Below are positions 47,924 to 57,356 of a stretch of 64,000 nt of DNA, piece after piece. The stretch is from Devosia sp. 1566 (GTDB taxonomy: Bacteria; Pseudomonadota; Alphaproteobacteria; Rhizobiales; Devosiaceae), in NCBI RefSeq assembly GCF_004005995.1, contig NZ_CP034767.1, forward strand, positions 1-64,000. Direction: 5' to 3'. Each line of letters starts with the position of its first letter. Within the stretch, counting starts at the first letter, position 1. Made by a program: the position numbers and the translations under genes. The notes beneath the pieces are model-generated. The model ran no database searches. It was not told the DNA's origin and was given only the letters and a program-made list of their open reading frames with translations.

Positions 47924-48600
47924 GCGCCAGCCTCGATGAAACCGCCATAGCGGGAAAAGCGTCGCTCCACTCTGGCCTGCAGGCTCGACAATACCGAGCT
48001 GACAACAAGATAGATCAGGGCGACCTCAACATAAAGAATGAGCGGCTCGTAGCTAGTCGCGACGATACGCTGGCCGGCCCGGAATAGTTCGGGCACGGTG
48101 ATCGCCGCCGCCAGCGAGGTGTCCTTCACCAGCGAGATAAAGGTATTAGACAGTGGGGGAATGGCTACCCGCGTTGCCTGGGGCAGGATGGCGCGGCGCA
48201 TGGCCTGGGGCCAGGTCATGCCAATCGAATAGGCGGCTTCCCACTGCCCCTTGGGCACTGACAGCAGGACGGCCCGGATGATCTCGGACGTATAGGCGCC
48301 GACATTGAGGGTGAAGCCGATCAGGGCGGCGGGAAACGCATCAAGCACGATGCCGATGCTGGGCAAGCCGTAAAAAATCAGGAACAGCTGCACCAGCAAC
48401 GGCGTGCCGCGGATAATCCACACATAGAATTTGACCAGTGCGACCAGCGGGCGCGGCCCGAACAGCCGGGCGATGGCGGCAAGAAAACCCAGGCTCAGGC
48501 CCAAGACAAACGACAGCAGCGTCAGCGGGATGGTGAACAGCAGGCATGCCCAAAGCAGCGAGGGCAGGGAGTCCAGCATCAAGGAAAGCCAGGGCGGCAT
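47920..48600 (-). CDS. Polar amino acid ABC transporter permease
   Basis: HisM/GlnP-type permease of 226 aa from ATG 48600 (the frame is open to 48654, inside the terminator region, so the longer start is unlikely). About five membrane helices. The family signature is IIRGTPLLVQLFLIFYGLP, and the ATPase-contact loop is EAAYSIGMTWPQAMRRAILPQA. It lies 72 bases after the receptor gene, across a hairpin terminator that probably lowers permease expression relative to the receptor. Confidence 0.92.
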   Translation of the reverse strand: MPPWLSLMLDSLPSLLWACLLFTIPLTLLSFVLGLSLGFLAAIARLFGPRPLVALVKFYVWIIRGTPLLVQLFLIFYGLPSIGIVLDAFPAALIGFTLNVGAYTSEIIRAVLLSVPKGQWEAAYSIGMTWPQAMRRAILPQATRVAIPPLSNTFISLVKDTSLAAAITVPELFRAGQRIVATSYEPLILYVEVALIYLVVSSVLSSLQARVERRFSRYGGFIEAGA

Positions 48601-48618
48601 CGCGGGGTTTCCGTCAAC

Positions 48619-48651
48619 AAAAAAGGACCGGCCGAACCGGGCCGATCCTTT
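48619..48651 (-). terminator. Intra-operon terminator after the amino acid receptor gene
   Basis: Minus-strand stem of 12 bp with one mismatch (AAAGGATCGGCC with GGCCGGTCCTTT), 6-base loop, then a run of six T. It lies between receptor and permease genes and probably allows partial read-through, as in many ABC operons. Confidence 0.85.
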
Positions 48652-48671
48652 CACACAATATCGGAGAAAGT

Positions 48672-49439
48672 TTACTGGGAAACGTCTTCGCCGAAATACT
48701 TCTGGGAAATTTCGGCATAGGTGCCGTCGGCCTTGATCTCCTCCAGGGCCGCATTGATGGCGGCCAGAAGTTCGGGCCGGTTCTTGGCCAGCAGCACGCC
48801 AGAGAAATCGGCATCTTCGGCTTCCGCGACGATCTTCACTTCGGCATCGGGCTGCTGCTTTTTAAAGTCGTAAAAGGAAAGGCTGTCATTGATGGTGGCA
48901 TCGGCACGGCCCTGGGTGACGAGCGCGATCGACTGGTCGAACCCTTCGGTGGGCACCAGTTCAGCGCCATATTGCTGCGCCAGCTTGCCGAAATTGCTGG
49001 TCAGCGTCTGGGCCGAGCGCTTGCCGGAGAGATCCTCGAAGCTCGTGATGTCGGTATTGTCCTCGCGTACCACCAGCACGGCCTTGGAGGCGATATAGGG
49101 CTCGGAGAAGTCGTATTTGGCCTGCCGCTCAGCATTGATGCCGACCTGGTTGATGACAACGTCATAGCGATTGGCGTCGATGCCGGCGATGAGGCCGTCC
49201 CAGGGCCCTTCCACAAATTGTGGCTCGACCCCAATATGCTCGGCGATGGCCCGGCCGATCTCGACATCAAAGCCCACCAGTTCCCCGCTCGCGTCATGGA
49301 AGGTGAAGGGAGCATAGGTGCCTTCGGTGCCGATGCGCAGCGCACCCGCCTGCTTGACCGCATCGAGGTCCGTCTGCGCCCATACCGGCGTGGCCACCGC
49401 CATCAAACCGACAGCAACAAGCACTTTAGCGAGCTTCAT
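48672..49439 (-). CDS. Amino acid ABC transporter substrate-binding protein
   Basis: Periplasmic receptor of the SBP_bac_3 family, 255 aa from ATG 49439 (AGGAG upstream). The signal peptide of about 20 residues ends VWA. The fold starts LRIGTEGTYAPFTFHDASGELVGFDVEIGRAIA and carries DVVINQVGINAERQAKYDFSEPYI. Overall it resembles cystine/glutamine-type receptors, but the ligand is not certain. First gene of its operon and divergent from the sugar-acid island. Confidence 0.92.
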   Translation of the reverse strand: MKLAKVLVAVGLMAVATPVWAQTDLDAVKQAGALRIGTEGTYAPFTFHDASGELVGFDVEIGRAIAEHIGVEPQFVEGPWDGLIAGIDANRYDVVINQVGINAERQAKYDFSEPYIASKAVLVVREDNTDITSFEDLSGKRSAQTLTSNFGKLAQQYGAELVPTEGFDQSIALVTQGRADATINDSLSFYDFKKQQPDAEVKIVAEAEDADFSGVLLAKNRPELLAAINAALEEIKADGTYAEISQKYFGEDVSQ

Positions 49440-49544
49440 CTTCTTCTCCTGGCTGGCCGGTTCCTGTTGAGGCCCGGATTTGGTGAGGCAAACTGCGCCC
49501 AAGCCCGCCCGGTTTCAACTAGCTGAATGGATGTTTTCTCCCAG

Positions 49545-49585
49545 GCGCCCCGCAGAGTGCTCCCATGCTCCGCTTGGCGGGGCGC
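49545..49585. other. Long-loop inverted repeat in the divergent intergenic region
   Basis: GCGCCCCGC (49545-49553) pairs perfectly with GCGGGGCGC (49577-49585) across a 23-base loop. It lies between the amino-acid receptor gene and the mannonate dehydratase gene. It could be a leader hairpin or protein-binding site. No other feature is visible in this 294-base gap. Confidence 0.35.
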
Positions 49586-49733
49586 TGACATCTTTGTTGT
49601 GCCAAGTGCCACGGTCGCAAAACTTTCTTCGGTTGTTAGTTGGCAGCGGCGGGCGGCTGGCCTAGTCTCATTTGCATCACGGCCGCTTCAGCCCGCCAAG
49701 AGGCACGAGCTGGCCAGTGCAGGGGGGGACGTC

Positions 49734-50783
49734 GTGGCGATCAGAATCGCTGTCGGGCAATTCCACGAGCTCAGCCAGGAGCGCCTGCGCTTTGCCGCGC
49801 AGATCGGGGCCACCGGGATCCAGATGAACAACCCCACCCTTCCCGGCGACACGCGCTGGGAAGAAGCGGATGTGCGCGCGCTGGTGAAAGAGGTTGAGGC
49901 GGCGGGGCTGGTCTTCGAGGCCATCGAGAATGTGCCCACCCATTTCTACCACAAGGCCATGCTCGGGCTTGAGGGCCGGGACGAGCAGATCGAGAATTAC
50001 CAGCAGACGATCCGCGCGGTCGCACGAGCCGGGGTGCCGGTGCTGGGCTATCATTTCATGCCAAATTCGGTCTGGACCACCAACCGGACCGCCCAAACGC
50101 GGGGCGGGGCGCTGGCGCGCCAGTTCGACATGAGCGTTGTCGAGGCCCATGCCGACGATCTCGACACCCTGCGTGGCTTTATGCCCACAACGCTCGGCCG
50201 GGCCAGTTCCATGCCGCTCTTTGGCAAGGACGGGCCGGTGATCACCGAAGAAGCGATGTGGAGCAATTACCGCTATTTCATCGAAGCGGTGCTGCCCGTG
50301 GCCGAAGAAGAAGGGCTGCGGCTGGCGCTCCATCCCGACGATCCACCCGTGCCGATGCTGGGCGGGGTGGCGCGCCTCTTCTACCAGCCCGAAAACTTCC
50401 GCCGCGCCTATGAGCTTGCCGGCCAGTCACCGGCTTGGGCGCTCGACCTGTGCCTCGGCTGTTGCTCGGAAATGCCGGGCGGCAAGGCGGCGGTGCGCGA
50501 GATGATCGATTTCTTCGCCCCGCGCGGCACCATCGCCTATATCCATTTCCGCGACGTGCAGGGGGCCGTTCCCAATTTCACCGAATGCTTCATCGGCGAT
50601 GGCAATTACGATCCGGCTGAAGTGATTGCGCTCTTGGCCAAACATCGCTTCGATGGCTTCCTGCTCGACGATCATGTTCCCAAACTGGATGGCGACAGCG
50701 ACTGGAACCATCGCGGCCGCGCCCATGCCATTGGCTATATGCAAGGTTTGCTGCGCATGGCCGACTATTGCGACCTGCTATGA
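49734..50783 (+). CDS. Mannonate dehydratase-like TIM-barrel protein (copy 1)
   Basis: UxuA-family protein of 349 aa, expected to dehydrate D-mannonate to 2-keto-3-deoxygluconate. It starts at GTG 49734 after AGGGGGGG. Motifs: the family metal/active-site segment LHPDDPPVPMLGG, HFRDVQGAVPNF and DDHVPKLDGD near the end. In-frame codons upstream to 49527 are low-complexity and lack a ribosome site. First gene of the sugar-acid island. A paralogue lies at 60327. Confidence 0.86.
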   Translation: MAIRIAVGQFHELSQERLRFAAQIGATGIQMNNPTLPGDTRWEEADVRALVKEVEAAGLVFEAIENVPTHFYHKAMLGLEGRDEQIENYQQTIRAVARAGVPVLGYHFMPNSVWTTNRTAQTRGGALARQFDMSVVEAHADDLDTLRGFMPTTLGRASSMPLFGKDGPVITEEAMWSNYRYFIEAVLPVAEEEGLRLALHPDDPPVPMLGGVARLFYQPENFRRAYELAGQSPAWALDLCLGCCSEMPGGKAAVREMIDFFAPRGTIAYIHFRDVQGAVPNFTECFIGDGNYDPAEVIALLAKHRFDGFLLDDHVPKLDGDSDWNHRGRAHAIGYMQGLLRMADYCDLL

Positions 50784-50848
50784 AACCCTTGCCGGCCGGC
50801 GTTCCTCCGGCCAGCCCCTGCGCTGCAAAAGTTTGAGGACCTGGTTTA

Positions 50849-51970
50849 ATGCCTTCTGCCCTGGTGTTCGTTGGTGGTGTCAATCGCGGGATCGGCTATG
50901 TCGCCCACCCCGCCGGGGAGGGGATCGCGGCCTTCCGGCTGGACCTTGCCAGCGGGGCGGCAGAGCCGCTGGCCGTTACCAAGGGCATCGACAACCCGAC
51001 CTTTGTGGCCGTGGCGCCCGATGGGCAAAGCCTGGTTGCCGTCAGCGAAGTGGATGGCTGGCATGAAGGCTTGCTCACCGCCTATGGACTGGATCGGGCG
51101 ACCGGCGCCCTGCGCTATCGCAACAAGCAGCCCACCCGGGGCGATTACACCTGCTTTGCCGGCTTTGATCGCTCGGGCCGCTGGGCCGGCATTGCCAATT
51201 ATGGCGGCGTGCCGATCACCGAAGAGCCCAACCGCTCCTTTGCCATTTTCCCTGTGCGCGTCGATGGCAGCCTCGGCGCCCCTTGTGCCGAAATCACCCA
51301 TACCGGGCAGGCCAAGGATCCCGACCGGCAGGGGCGGCCCCATGCTCATTGCCTGCGCTGGAGCCCGGACAACCGCTTTATCCTCGTGGCCGATCTCGGG
51401 ATTGATCGGCTGATGATCTATCGCTTCGACGCGCAAAGCGGCGCCGTTTTGGCGCATGGCGCCGCCGAGTTGGCGTCGGGTGCCGGGCCGCGGCACCTGC
51501 AATTCCATCCCAGCCTGCCGCTGGTGTATTGCGTCAACGAACTCGACAGCACCCTTGCCACCTTGCGCTTCGACCCCGAGGCGGGGCAGCTCGAACTGCT
51601 GGGGGCCGTATCCACCCTGCCAGCGGGCGGGCACCCCGGCAATTCCTGCTCCGCCATCGCCGTGCACCCCAGTGGGCAACACATCTTTGTCGGCAATCGC
51701 GGCCATGACAGTGTCGCTCGCTTTGTTCTCGATATCCAAACCGGACTGCCGACGCTGCTGGGCACCACGCCGGCAGGCGGACACATTCCGCGCGACCTGG
51801 CGCTCGACCCGTCCGGTACGCTCCTGGCCGTTGCCAATCAGGAAAGCGACCGGGTGTCCCTGTTCCGCTACGAGCCGCAGAGCGGCGGGCTCGAGCCGCT
51901 CGACGTCCCCATCGATGTGGGCTCGCCGACCGTGGTTGCCTTTCATCCCGAGCTTGGGGGCGCGGCATGA
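50849..51970 (+). CDS. Lactonase family beta-propeller protein
   Basis: A 373-aa seven-bladed propeller of the 6-phosphogluconolactonase (Pgl/YbhE) family, which opens sugar lactones. Family segments: GKDPDRQ-type loop (TGQAKDPDRQGRPHAHCLRW), VADLGIDRLMIYRF, GAGPRHLQFHPSLP, AVHPSGQHIFVGNRGHDS and HIPRDLALDPSG. In this island it probably hydrolyses an aldonolactone or uronolactone made by a dehydrogenase. Its stop overlaps the next ATG by four bases. Confidence 0.9.
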   Translation: MPSALVFVGGVNRGIGYVAHPAGEGIAAFRLDLASGAAEPLAVTKGIDNPTFVAVAPDGQSLVAVSEVDGWHEGLLTAYGLDRATGALRYRNKQPTRGDYTCFAGFDRSGRWAGIANYGGVPITEEPNRSFAIFPVRVDGSLGAPCAEITHTGQAKDPDRQGRPHAHCLRWSPDNRFILVADLGIDRLMIYRFDAQSGAVLAHGAAELASGAGPRHLQFHPSLPLVYCVNELDSTLATLRFDPEAGQLELLGAVSTLPAGGHPGNSCSAIAVHPSGQHIFVGNRGHDSVARFVLDIQTGLPTLLGTTPAGGHIPRDLALDPSGTLLAVANQESDRVSLFRYEPQSGGLEPLDVPIDVGSPTVVAFHPELGGAA

Positions 51971-53124
51971 AGATCACCGCGATCAAGCCCTTTCCCGTCT
52001 GGGTCGGACACCGCAACCAGCTGATCCTCAAGATCGAAACCGACGAGGGGATCTATGGCTGGGGCGAAAGCGGGCTGTCGGGCCGCGAAAAGGCGGTGAT
52101 CGGCGCGATCGAGCATTTCCGCGAGTTCCTGCTCGGGCGCGATCCCATGCGCATCGGCGCCATCTGGCAGGAGCTTTATCGCAGCCAGTATTTCGAAGGC
52201 GGGCGCGTGTTGCTCGCCGCCCAATCGGCGATCGATATTGCGCTCCATGACATCAAGGCCAAAGCTCTGGGCGTGCCAGTTTATGAGCTGCTGGGCGGCA
52301 AGCAGCGCGACGTGATCCCGACCTTTCCATCCGTGGCCAATGTCGAAGGGCCCGAAGGGATCGAAGCCGCGCAGGCGCTGGTTGAGCGAGGCTGGAACGT
52401 GGTGCGGTTCTTCCCCGCCGCCTGGAGCAATGCCGACAACATCTTCGAGCCGCGCGTGTCGATCGGCCGAACGGCGCAGGCGCTGGTTGCCGCGCGCGAA
52501 GCACTGGGCGAGGAGGTGGTGATCGGGGTGGATTACCACCATCGGCTGAGCGTGGCGGAAGCGGCGAGCTTCTGCCAGCGCATGCCGGCCGGCACGCTCG
52601 ACTTCCTTGAGGAACCCATTCGCGACGAGACGCCCGAGGCTTATGAGGCGCTGCGTCGGCTGACCGATGTACCCTTTGCCATCGGCGAGGAATTTGCCAG
52701 CAAGTGGCAGTTCCTGCCCTTTATCGAGCGCGACATCCACCAGTTCAACCGGCTTGATCTCTGTAATGTTGGCGGCTTCACCGAAGCCATGAAAGTGGCC
52801 GGCTGGAGCGAGGCCCATTATGTCGACATGATGCCCCATAACCCCTTGGGGCCGATCTGCACCGCCGCCACCATCCATTTCTCCGCCGCCGTCCCCAATT
52901 TCTCCTGGCTCGAAACCCGAGTGGCGGTGGGCGATCTTTATAGCGGGGAAGCGGGCAATGAGATCTTCACCCAGCAGCCGCGCCTCGAAGGCGTGGTGTA
53001 CCGGGTGCCGGACGGACCGGGCCTTGGTGTCGAGGTGGATCAAGGAAGGCTCGCGGCGCAAAGCTTCCGTTTTTGGGAAGCGCCCCATCTGCGCCGCCCC
53101 GATGGTTCGGTGACCAATTGGTGA
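51967..53124 (+). CDS. Enolase-superfamily acid-sugar dehydratase (mandelate racemase/MLE family)
   Basis: A 385-aa protein of the mandelate racemase subgroup that dehydrates acid sugars such as galactonate or mannonate. Metal ligands are readable in order: GVDYHH (Asp), LEEPI (Glu) and IGEEFAS (Glu). A catalytic His lies in MMPHNPLGP, the galactonate-dehydratase-like position. The N-terminal cap starts MKITAIKPFPVWVGHRNQL. Substrate cannot be fixed from sequence. Overlaps the lactonase gene by four bases. Confidence 0.9.
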   Translation: MKITAIKPFPVWVGHRNQLILKIETDEGIYGWGESGLSGREKAVIGAIEHFREFLLGRDPMRIGAIWQELYRSQYFEGGRVLLAAQSAIDIALHDIKAKALGVPVYELLGGKQRDVIPTFPSVANVEGPEGIEAAQALVERGWNVVRFFPAAWSNADNIFEPRVSIGRTAQALVAAREALGEEVVIGVDYHHRLSVAEAASFCQRMPAGTLDFLEEPIRDETPEAYEALRRLTDVPFAIGEEFASKWQFLPFIERDIHQFNRLDLCNVGGFTEAMKVAGWSEAHYVDMMPHNPLGPICTAATIHFSAAVPNFSWLETRVAVGDLYSGEAGNEIFTQQPRLEGVVYRVPDGPGLGVEVDQGRLAAQSFRFWEAPHLRRPDGSVTNW

Positions 53125-53131
53125 GGCTGGG

Positions 53132-54130
53132 GTGAAACAGTTCGCACTCGGTTGGAGCCATGGCGATGCGCTGGTGCTGAGCACCGCTGCCATGCTGGCC
53201 GAGTGCCGCTTTGATCTTGGCGGCAGAGATTTCCGCCCCTTTGCCCGCGCCCCCTGGATGGGGCAGGTGAGCGATCCCGCCATCATCGGGCATCTGCGCG
53301 AACTGGGCGGCGATTTTGCCTGCCTGCCCTTTGGCGCCGGGCCCCCACAGCCGATCGGGCCACCCGAATGGGCCGAACTCATGGGCGAGCCGCCCCTTGT
53401 GCCCATTCACGGCCCGGCCGGTGACGCGGAATGGGAGCTGGTTGCGCGAACCGAGCACAGCGTTACCCTCGGGCTCGATTACCCCGCGGACTCCCTGGTG
53501 CGCCGGCTCGAGCGCCGGGTCGCCGGACGGCCGGGAGCGCCGGTTCTCGACTCGAGCCTCACTATTTACCCCCGCCGCTCCGGCGCCGTTTCGGTGGGCT
53601 TGCATCCCATTTTGCGGCTGCCTGAAGCACGCGGGCAATTGCGGCTCGAAGCCGAGTTTGAGTTTGGCCTGGTGCATCCCCGGCAGGTGGGGGCAGGGGA
53701 AGCGCAGGAGTTTACGAGCCTCAACCACGTGCCGCACAGGGGTGGAAAAATCGATCTGAGCCATGTGCCCCTGGGTGAGCCCAATTTTAGCGCCCAGCTC
53801 TGCGGCATGCGCGGACCGTTGCGCGCCGTGTTCCTCGAGGAAGGCGCAGAGGTCGAGATCGATTGGGACCGCGACCTGCTCCCCTCGCTGCAGATCTGGT
53901 GCACCGATCGCGGCATCGAGGGCGAGCCCTGGCAAGGGCGCTATCGCGGCATCGGACTCGAGCCCATTGCTTCCGCCTTCGATCTCAACACCCAGCTTTC
54001 CGAGCGGCCCAACCCTATCAGCCGGCGCGGCGTCGCGACGGCAGTCCAGCTGCAGGCCGACACCCCGCTCACCCTTTCTCACACGGTTTCCGCTTTCGCC
54101 ACCGGAAGCACAGCCGCAGGCGGAGGTTGA
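53132..54130 (+). CDS. Galactose-mutarotase-like protein
   Basis: A 332-aa protein. Predicted beta-rich content and the segments WMGQVSDP, YPADSLVRRLERRV and GIGLEPIASAFDLN resemble aldose 1-epimerase/mutarotase-like superfamily proteins, but the classical His pair of GalM is not obvious. It may interconvert anomers of the sugar acid handled by the island, or be a non-enzymatic relative. GTG start seven bases after the dehydratase stop, with GAGG upstream. Confidence 0.7.
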   Translation: MKQFALGWSHGDALVLSTAAMLAECRFDLGGRDFRPFARAPWMGQVSDPAIIGHLRELGGDFACLPFGAGPPQPIGPPEWAELMGEPPLVPIHGPAGDAEWELVARTEHSVTLGLDYPADSLVRRLERRVAGRPGAPVLDSSLTIYPRRSGAVSVGLHPILRLPEARGQLRLEAEFEFGLVHPRQVGAGEAQEFTSLNHVPHRGGKIDLSHVPLGEPNFSAQLCGMRGPLRAVFLEEGAEVEIDWDRDLLPSLQIWCTDRGIEGEPWQGRYRGIGLEPIASAFDLNTQLSERPNPISRRGVATAVQLQADTPLTLSHTVSAFATGSTAAGGG

Positions 54131-54183
54131 TCGCACCCTAGTTACTGCTCCCTTCAGCCGCATTGCTCTGCCTGATGCAAAGT

Positions 54184-54197
54184 AAATCATCTGATTT
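54184..54197. promoter_or_regulatory. Palindromic operator candidate before the Opp-type transporter
   Basis: AAATCA-TC-TGATTT is a perfect inverted repeat with a 2-base spacer, typical of GntR- or LacI-type dimer sites. It lies 54 bases after the mutarotase-like gene and just upstream of a promoter-like pair. The regulator is not in the window. Confidence 0.4.
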
Positions 54198-54212
54198 GCT
54201 TGACGGCCGGCT

Positions 54213-54241
54213 TTGTGTGTCTGCGCCTTCTCTGGAATAAT
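54213..54241 (+). promoter_or_regulatory. Promoter candidate for the Opp-type transporter operon
   Basis: TTGTGT, 17 bases, AATAAT resembles a sigma-70 promoter and sits 16 bases downstream of a palindrome. It would give a leader of about 245 bases before the receptor gene. The rest of 54131-54493 shows no gene; an in-frame extension of the receptor through it has no family resemblance. Confidence 0.3.
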
Positions 54242-54493
54242 GCAAGTAACAGCATTGCCAATTCTGGCAAGCGGGCGCACAATAGTTATGTTGGTCCTCC
54301 AATCACTGGCGTCAGATCAGGATGGAGGCAAACACAAGGAGGTGCAGGGCCCGACTGGTTGGAGGAGACCGGGGCCTTGCCGGATCACAGCAATGCCGGC
54401 CCCGCCGGCTTGAGGTGCGCGCAGGTGCCCGGCGCAGCCATGCCCTCCGGCATGCCGCCAGCCGGCTGGAGCCAACAAGGGAGAGAGCGTTTG

Positions 54494-56281
54494 ATGTTCA
54501 AGTTTCATGCAGTTGCTGCCTCGGTGATCGCGCTGGGGCTGGTGGCGGTGCCGGTGGCCAGCCTGGCCCAGACCGGCGCCCCGCCCGCGACCGAAATCAC
54601 CCCAAGCGGACCCCTGCCCGAAGTGCCGCGCAACCAGACGCTGAACCTGGCCTGGGGCGTTTCGGCATCCTCCTCGATCGGCACCACCAATCCCTGGGTG
54701 CTGCCCGGCTATACCCATCAGGAAGGCAACAACCTGCTGTTCGAGCCGCTGATGTATTTCGGCATCTACACCAACGAGTTCATTCCCTGGCTGGCCGACA
54801 GCATGGAATATACCAATGAGGATTTCACCGCCCTCGAGATCAAGCTCAACGAGAACGCGGAATGGTCCGATGGCGAGCCGGTGACGGCCGATGACGTCGT
54901 TTATACCTTTGAAGGCCAGCGCGATTACGAAACGCTCCCCTATCACGCCCAGTTCGCCGACCTCGTCGACACCATCACCGCCAAGGACGAGCTGACCGTC
55001 GAGGTGACGTTCAAGCAGCCGGCGCCGCGCTTCAAGTTCGAGGTGCTGACCGAAAAATTCGATACCGGCATCCCCATCGTGCCCGAACACTGGCTGTCCC
55101 AGCAGGAGGATCCGACCAAGGTGCCGGGCCTGGCGGAAATGCCCCATTCGGGCCCCTATGACGTCGTCGCCTGGAACGCCAACCAGAAGATCCTCGACCT
55201 GCGCGACGACTGGTGGGCGGTCAAGGCCGGGCGCGTCGAGATGCCGGCGGTCAAGCGGGTGGTGGTGGTCAACATCCTCAACCAGCCTATCGACACGGTG
55301 GCCCAGCGCCTCGTCAACAACGAGTTCGACTCCTCGGTCGATATGCGCGCCCAGATCATCGGCAACATCTTGCAGCAGAACCCGGACATCCAGTCCTGGA
55401 CCGGCACGGAAAGCCCCTATGGCTATCTCGACTGGTGGCCCAATTCGCTGTGGATGAACACCCAGCTCGAGCCCTACAACGATGTGCGGGTGCGCAAGGC
55501 GGTAAGCCTCGCCATCAATCGCGACCTCATCAACGAGGTGCTCTATGAAGGGGCCGAGATCGCCACGATCTATCCCTTCCCGCTTTATCCCAACCTGCAA
55601 ACCTTCGCCGACACGCCCGAAGTGAAGGCCGAGGAGGAGAAGTATAGCCCCCTGACCTTTGATCCAGACCAGAGCGCGGCGCTGATGGAAGAAGCGGGCT
55701 TCACCCGCAATGGCGATGGGCTTTGGGAAAAGGATGGGCAAACGCTCGACGCCACCATCCAGGCCTTTGAAACCATCCATGGCGACGTCGCCCCGGTGCT
55801 GGCCGAAATGCTGCGCCAGGCCGGCTTTGACTCCAATGTCAATTTCGGCACCGATGCCTACCAGAACATGGTGGACGGCAAGGCCGGGTTCTACATGTTC
55901 GGCCACGGCGCGAGCCTGTTTGATCCCTTCGAGGCGCTCAACCTCTTTCACGGCCGTTATTCCAATGTGATCGGCTCCTCGGCCGGCAACAACCGCTTCT
56001 CGCGCTATTCCAACCCCGAGTACGACGCACTGGTTGATGCCATTGCGCCCCTTGATTCCCAGGATCCTGCCTTTATCGAGGGCGCCGCCAAGGCGCTGGG
56101 GATCTACTGGCGCGACGTGATCGATGTGCCCGTGATCCAGTGGCTGCACCGCATTCCCTACAACAACCATTATTGGACCAACTGGCCGAGCGCCGAGAAT
56201 GTGGGCCTGGGCACCAATGGCGCCTTTTGGGCCCATACTGGGCTGCTCGTGATCGCGGGGCTGCAGCCTTCGGGCAACTAA
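54494..56281 (+). CDS. ABC transporter substrate-binding protein (family 5, oligopeptide/oligosaccharide type)
   Basis: Large periplasmic receptor, 595 aa from ATG 54494 (AGGGAGAG upstream). The signal peptide of about 25 residues ends SLA. SBP_bac_5 features: NNLLFEPLMYFG, WSDGEPVTADDVVYTFE, GPYDVVAWN and VRKAVSLAINRDLI. Family 5 receptors bind peptides, nickel, or plant oligosaccharides and sugar acids; the surrounding genes favour a sugar-acid oligomer. First gene of a five-gene transporter. Confidence 0.92.
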   Translation: MFKFHAVAASVIALGLVAVPVASLAQTGAPPATEITPSGPLPEVPRNQTLNLAWGVSASSSIGTTNPWVLPGYTHQEGNNLLFEPLMYFGIYTNEFIPWLADSMEYTNEDFTALEIKLNENAEWSDGEPVTADDVVYTFEGQRDYETLPYHAQFADLVDTITAKDELTVEVTFKQPAPRFKFEVLTEKFDTGIPIVPEHWLSQQEDPTKVPGLAEMPHSGPYDVVAWNANQKILDLRDDWWAVKAGRVEMPAVKRVVVVNILNQPIDTVAQRLVNNEFDSSVDMRAQIIGNILQQNPDIQSWTGTESPYGYLDWWPNSLWMNTQLEPYNDVRVRKAVSLAINRDLINEVLYEGAEIATIYPFPLYPNLQTFADTPEVKAEEEKYSPLTFDPDQSAALMEEAGFTRNGDGLWEKDGQTLDATIQAFETIHGDVAPVLAEMLRQAGFDSNVNFGTDAYQNMVDGKAGFYMFGHGASLFDPFEALNLFHGRYSNVIGSSAGNNRFSRYSNPEYDALVDAIAPLDSQDPAFIEGAAKALGIYWRDVIDVPVIQWLHRIPYNNHYWTNWPSAENVGLGTNGAFWAHTGLLVIAGLQPSGN

Positions 56282-56296
56282 GACTTCCGGCACCCG

Positions 56297-56324
56297 GGGT
56301 GCGCGGCACGCGCGCACCCTTTCC
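56297..56324 (+). terminator. Intra-operon hairpin after the receptor gene
   Basis: GGGTGCGC pairs with GCGCACCC across a 7-base loop, followed by TTTCCCTC. It is probably a stabilising or partial-termination hairpin that raises receptor levels over the permeases. Confidence 0.6.
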
Positions 56325-56348
56325 CTCAAGTGTATCGGGATCAGTGCA

Positions 56349-57347
56349 GTGAACATTCGGATCGTTGCCCGGCGCCTGCTCTATTTCGTGTTGATCGTCT
56401 GGGCTGCCTCGACCATCGTGTTTTTCATTCCGCGCCTGTCGCCGCGTAACGCCATTCGCGAGCGCTTTGGCGAACTGGCGCGCACCGGTGGCTTTTCGCC
56501 CGCCGATATCGAAAAGCTGATCGGCTCCATGCAGCAGCAATTCGGCCTCGACCGCCCGCTGCTCGAACAATACTGGCAGTATCTGGGCAATATCCTGCGG
56601 CTCGATTTCGGCTATTCGCTCAGCCGCTATCCCATGACCGTCACCGATGTGATCGCCCAGTCCTTGCCCTGGACCATTGGGCTGCTGCTGGTGACGACGG
56701 TTCTGAGCTTCATCATTGGCACGCTGCTGGGCGCGGTGGCCGCCTGGCCGAGGGCACCGGGCTGGCTGCGCTCGACGGCGACGCCCTTTATCCTTCTGAC
56801 CGGCGTACCCCCGGTGATCATGGGCATCCTGCTGCTGTTCTTTATCGGCTTTCGTCTGAAATGGCTGCCGCTGGGCGGGGCCTATTCGGTGGGGCTCGTG
56901 CCCAACTGGTCCTGGACGTTTTTTACCGATCTCATGGCGCACCAGATCCTGCCCGCTCTGTCGCTGATCCTGGGCTCGGTAGGCGGTTGGGTGCTCTCCA
57001 TGCGCGGCATGGGCGTCACCATCCAGGGGGAGGATTACGTCAATTTCGCCGAACACAAGGGGCTGAGCGGGCCACGCATCTTCCGCGATTATTATCTGCG
57101 CAACGCGCTGTTGCCCCAGGTCACGGGCCTGGCCCTGGCGCTGGGTACGGTGGTCACCTCGGCGGTGATCGTTGAAGGCTTGTTCGGCCTGCCCGGCATC
57201 GGCACGGCGCTCAACCTTGCCATCCGCGCCAACGATTTCCCGGTGATCTACGGGATCGTGCTCTTCATCACCATTGCCATTGCACTGCTGATGACGCTGC
57301 TCGAATTCGTTTATCCGCTGCTCGATCCGCGCATTCGCAACAGCTAG
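56349..57347 (+). CDS. ABC transporter permease (OppB/DppB type)
   Basis: First permease of the transporter, 332 aa from GTG 56349. It has an N-terminal helix (LLYFVLIVWAASTIVFFIPRL), a periplasmic domain, and about five more helices. The contact loop is EDYVNFAEHKGLSGPRIFRDYYLRNALLP and the C-terminal family motif is VEGLFGLPGIGTAL. It is nine bases upstream of the partner permease. Confidence 0.93.
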   Translation: MNIRIVARRLLYFVLIVWAASTIVFFIPRLSPRNAIRERFGELARTGGFSPADIEKLIGSMQQQFGLDRPLLEQYWQYLGNILRLDFGYSLSRYPMTVTDVIAQSLPWTIGLLLVTTVLSFIIGTLLGAVAAWPRAPGWLRSTATPFILLTGVPPVIMGILLLFFIGFRLKWLPLGGAYSVGLVPNWSWTFFTDLMAHQILPALSLILGSVGGWVLSMRGMGVTIQGEDYVNFAEHKGLSGPRIFRDYYLRNALLPQVTGLALALGTVVTSAVIVEGLFGLPGIGTALNLAIRANDFPVIYGIVLFITIAIALLMTLLEFVYPLLDPRIRNS

Positions 57348-57356
57348 GAGCCCGCC

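Noticed and set aside
54317..56356. 679-codon open frame antisense to the family 5 receptor gene
   Set aside because: Same codon-mirror effect; the plus-strand gene has signal peptide, domain motifs and operon context.
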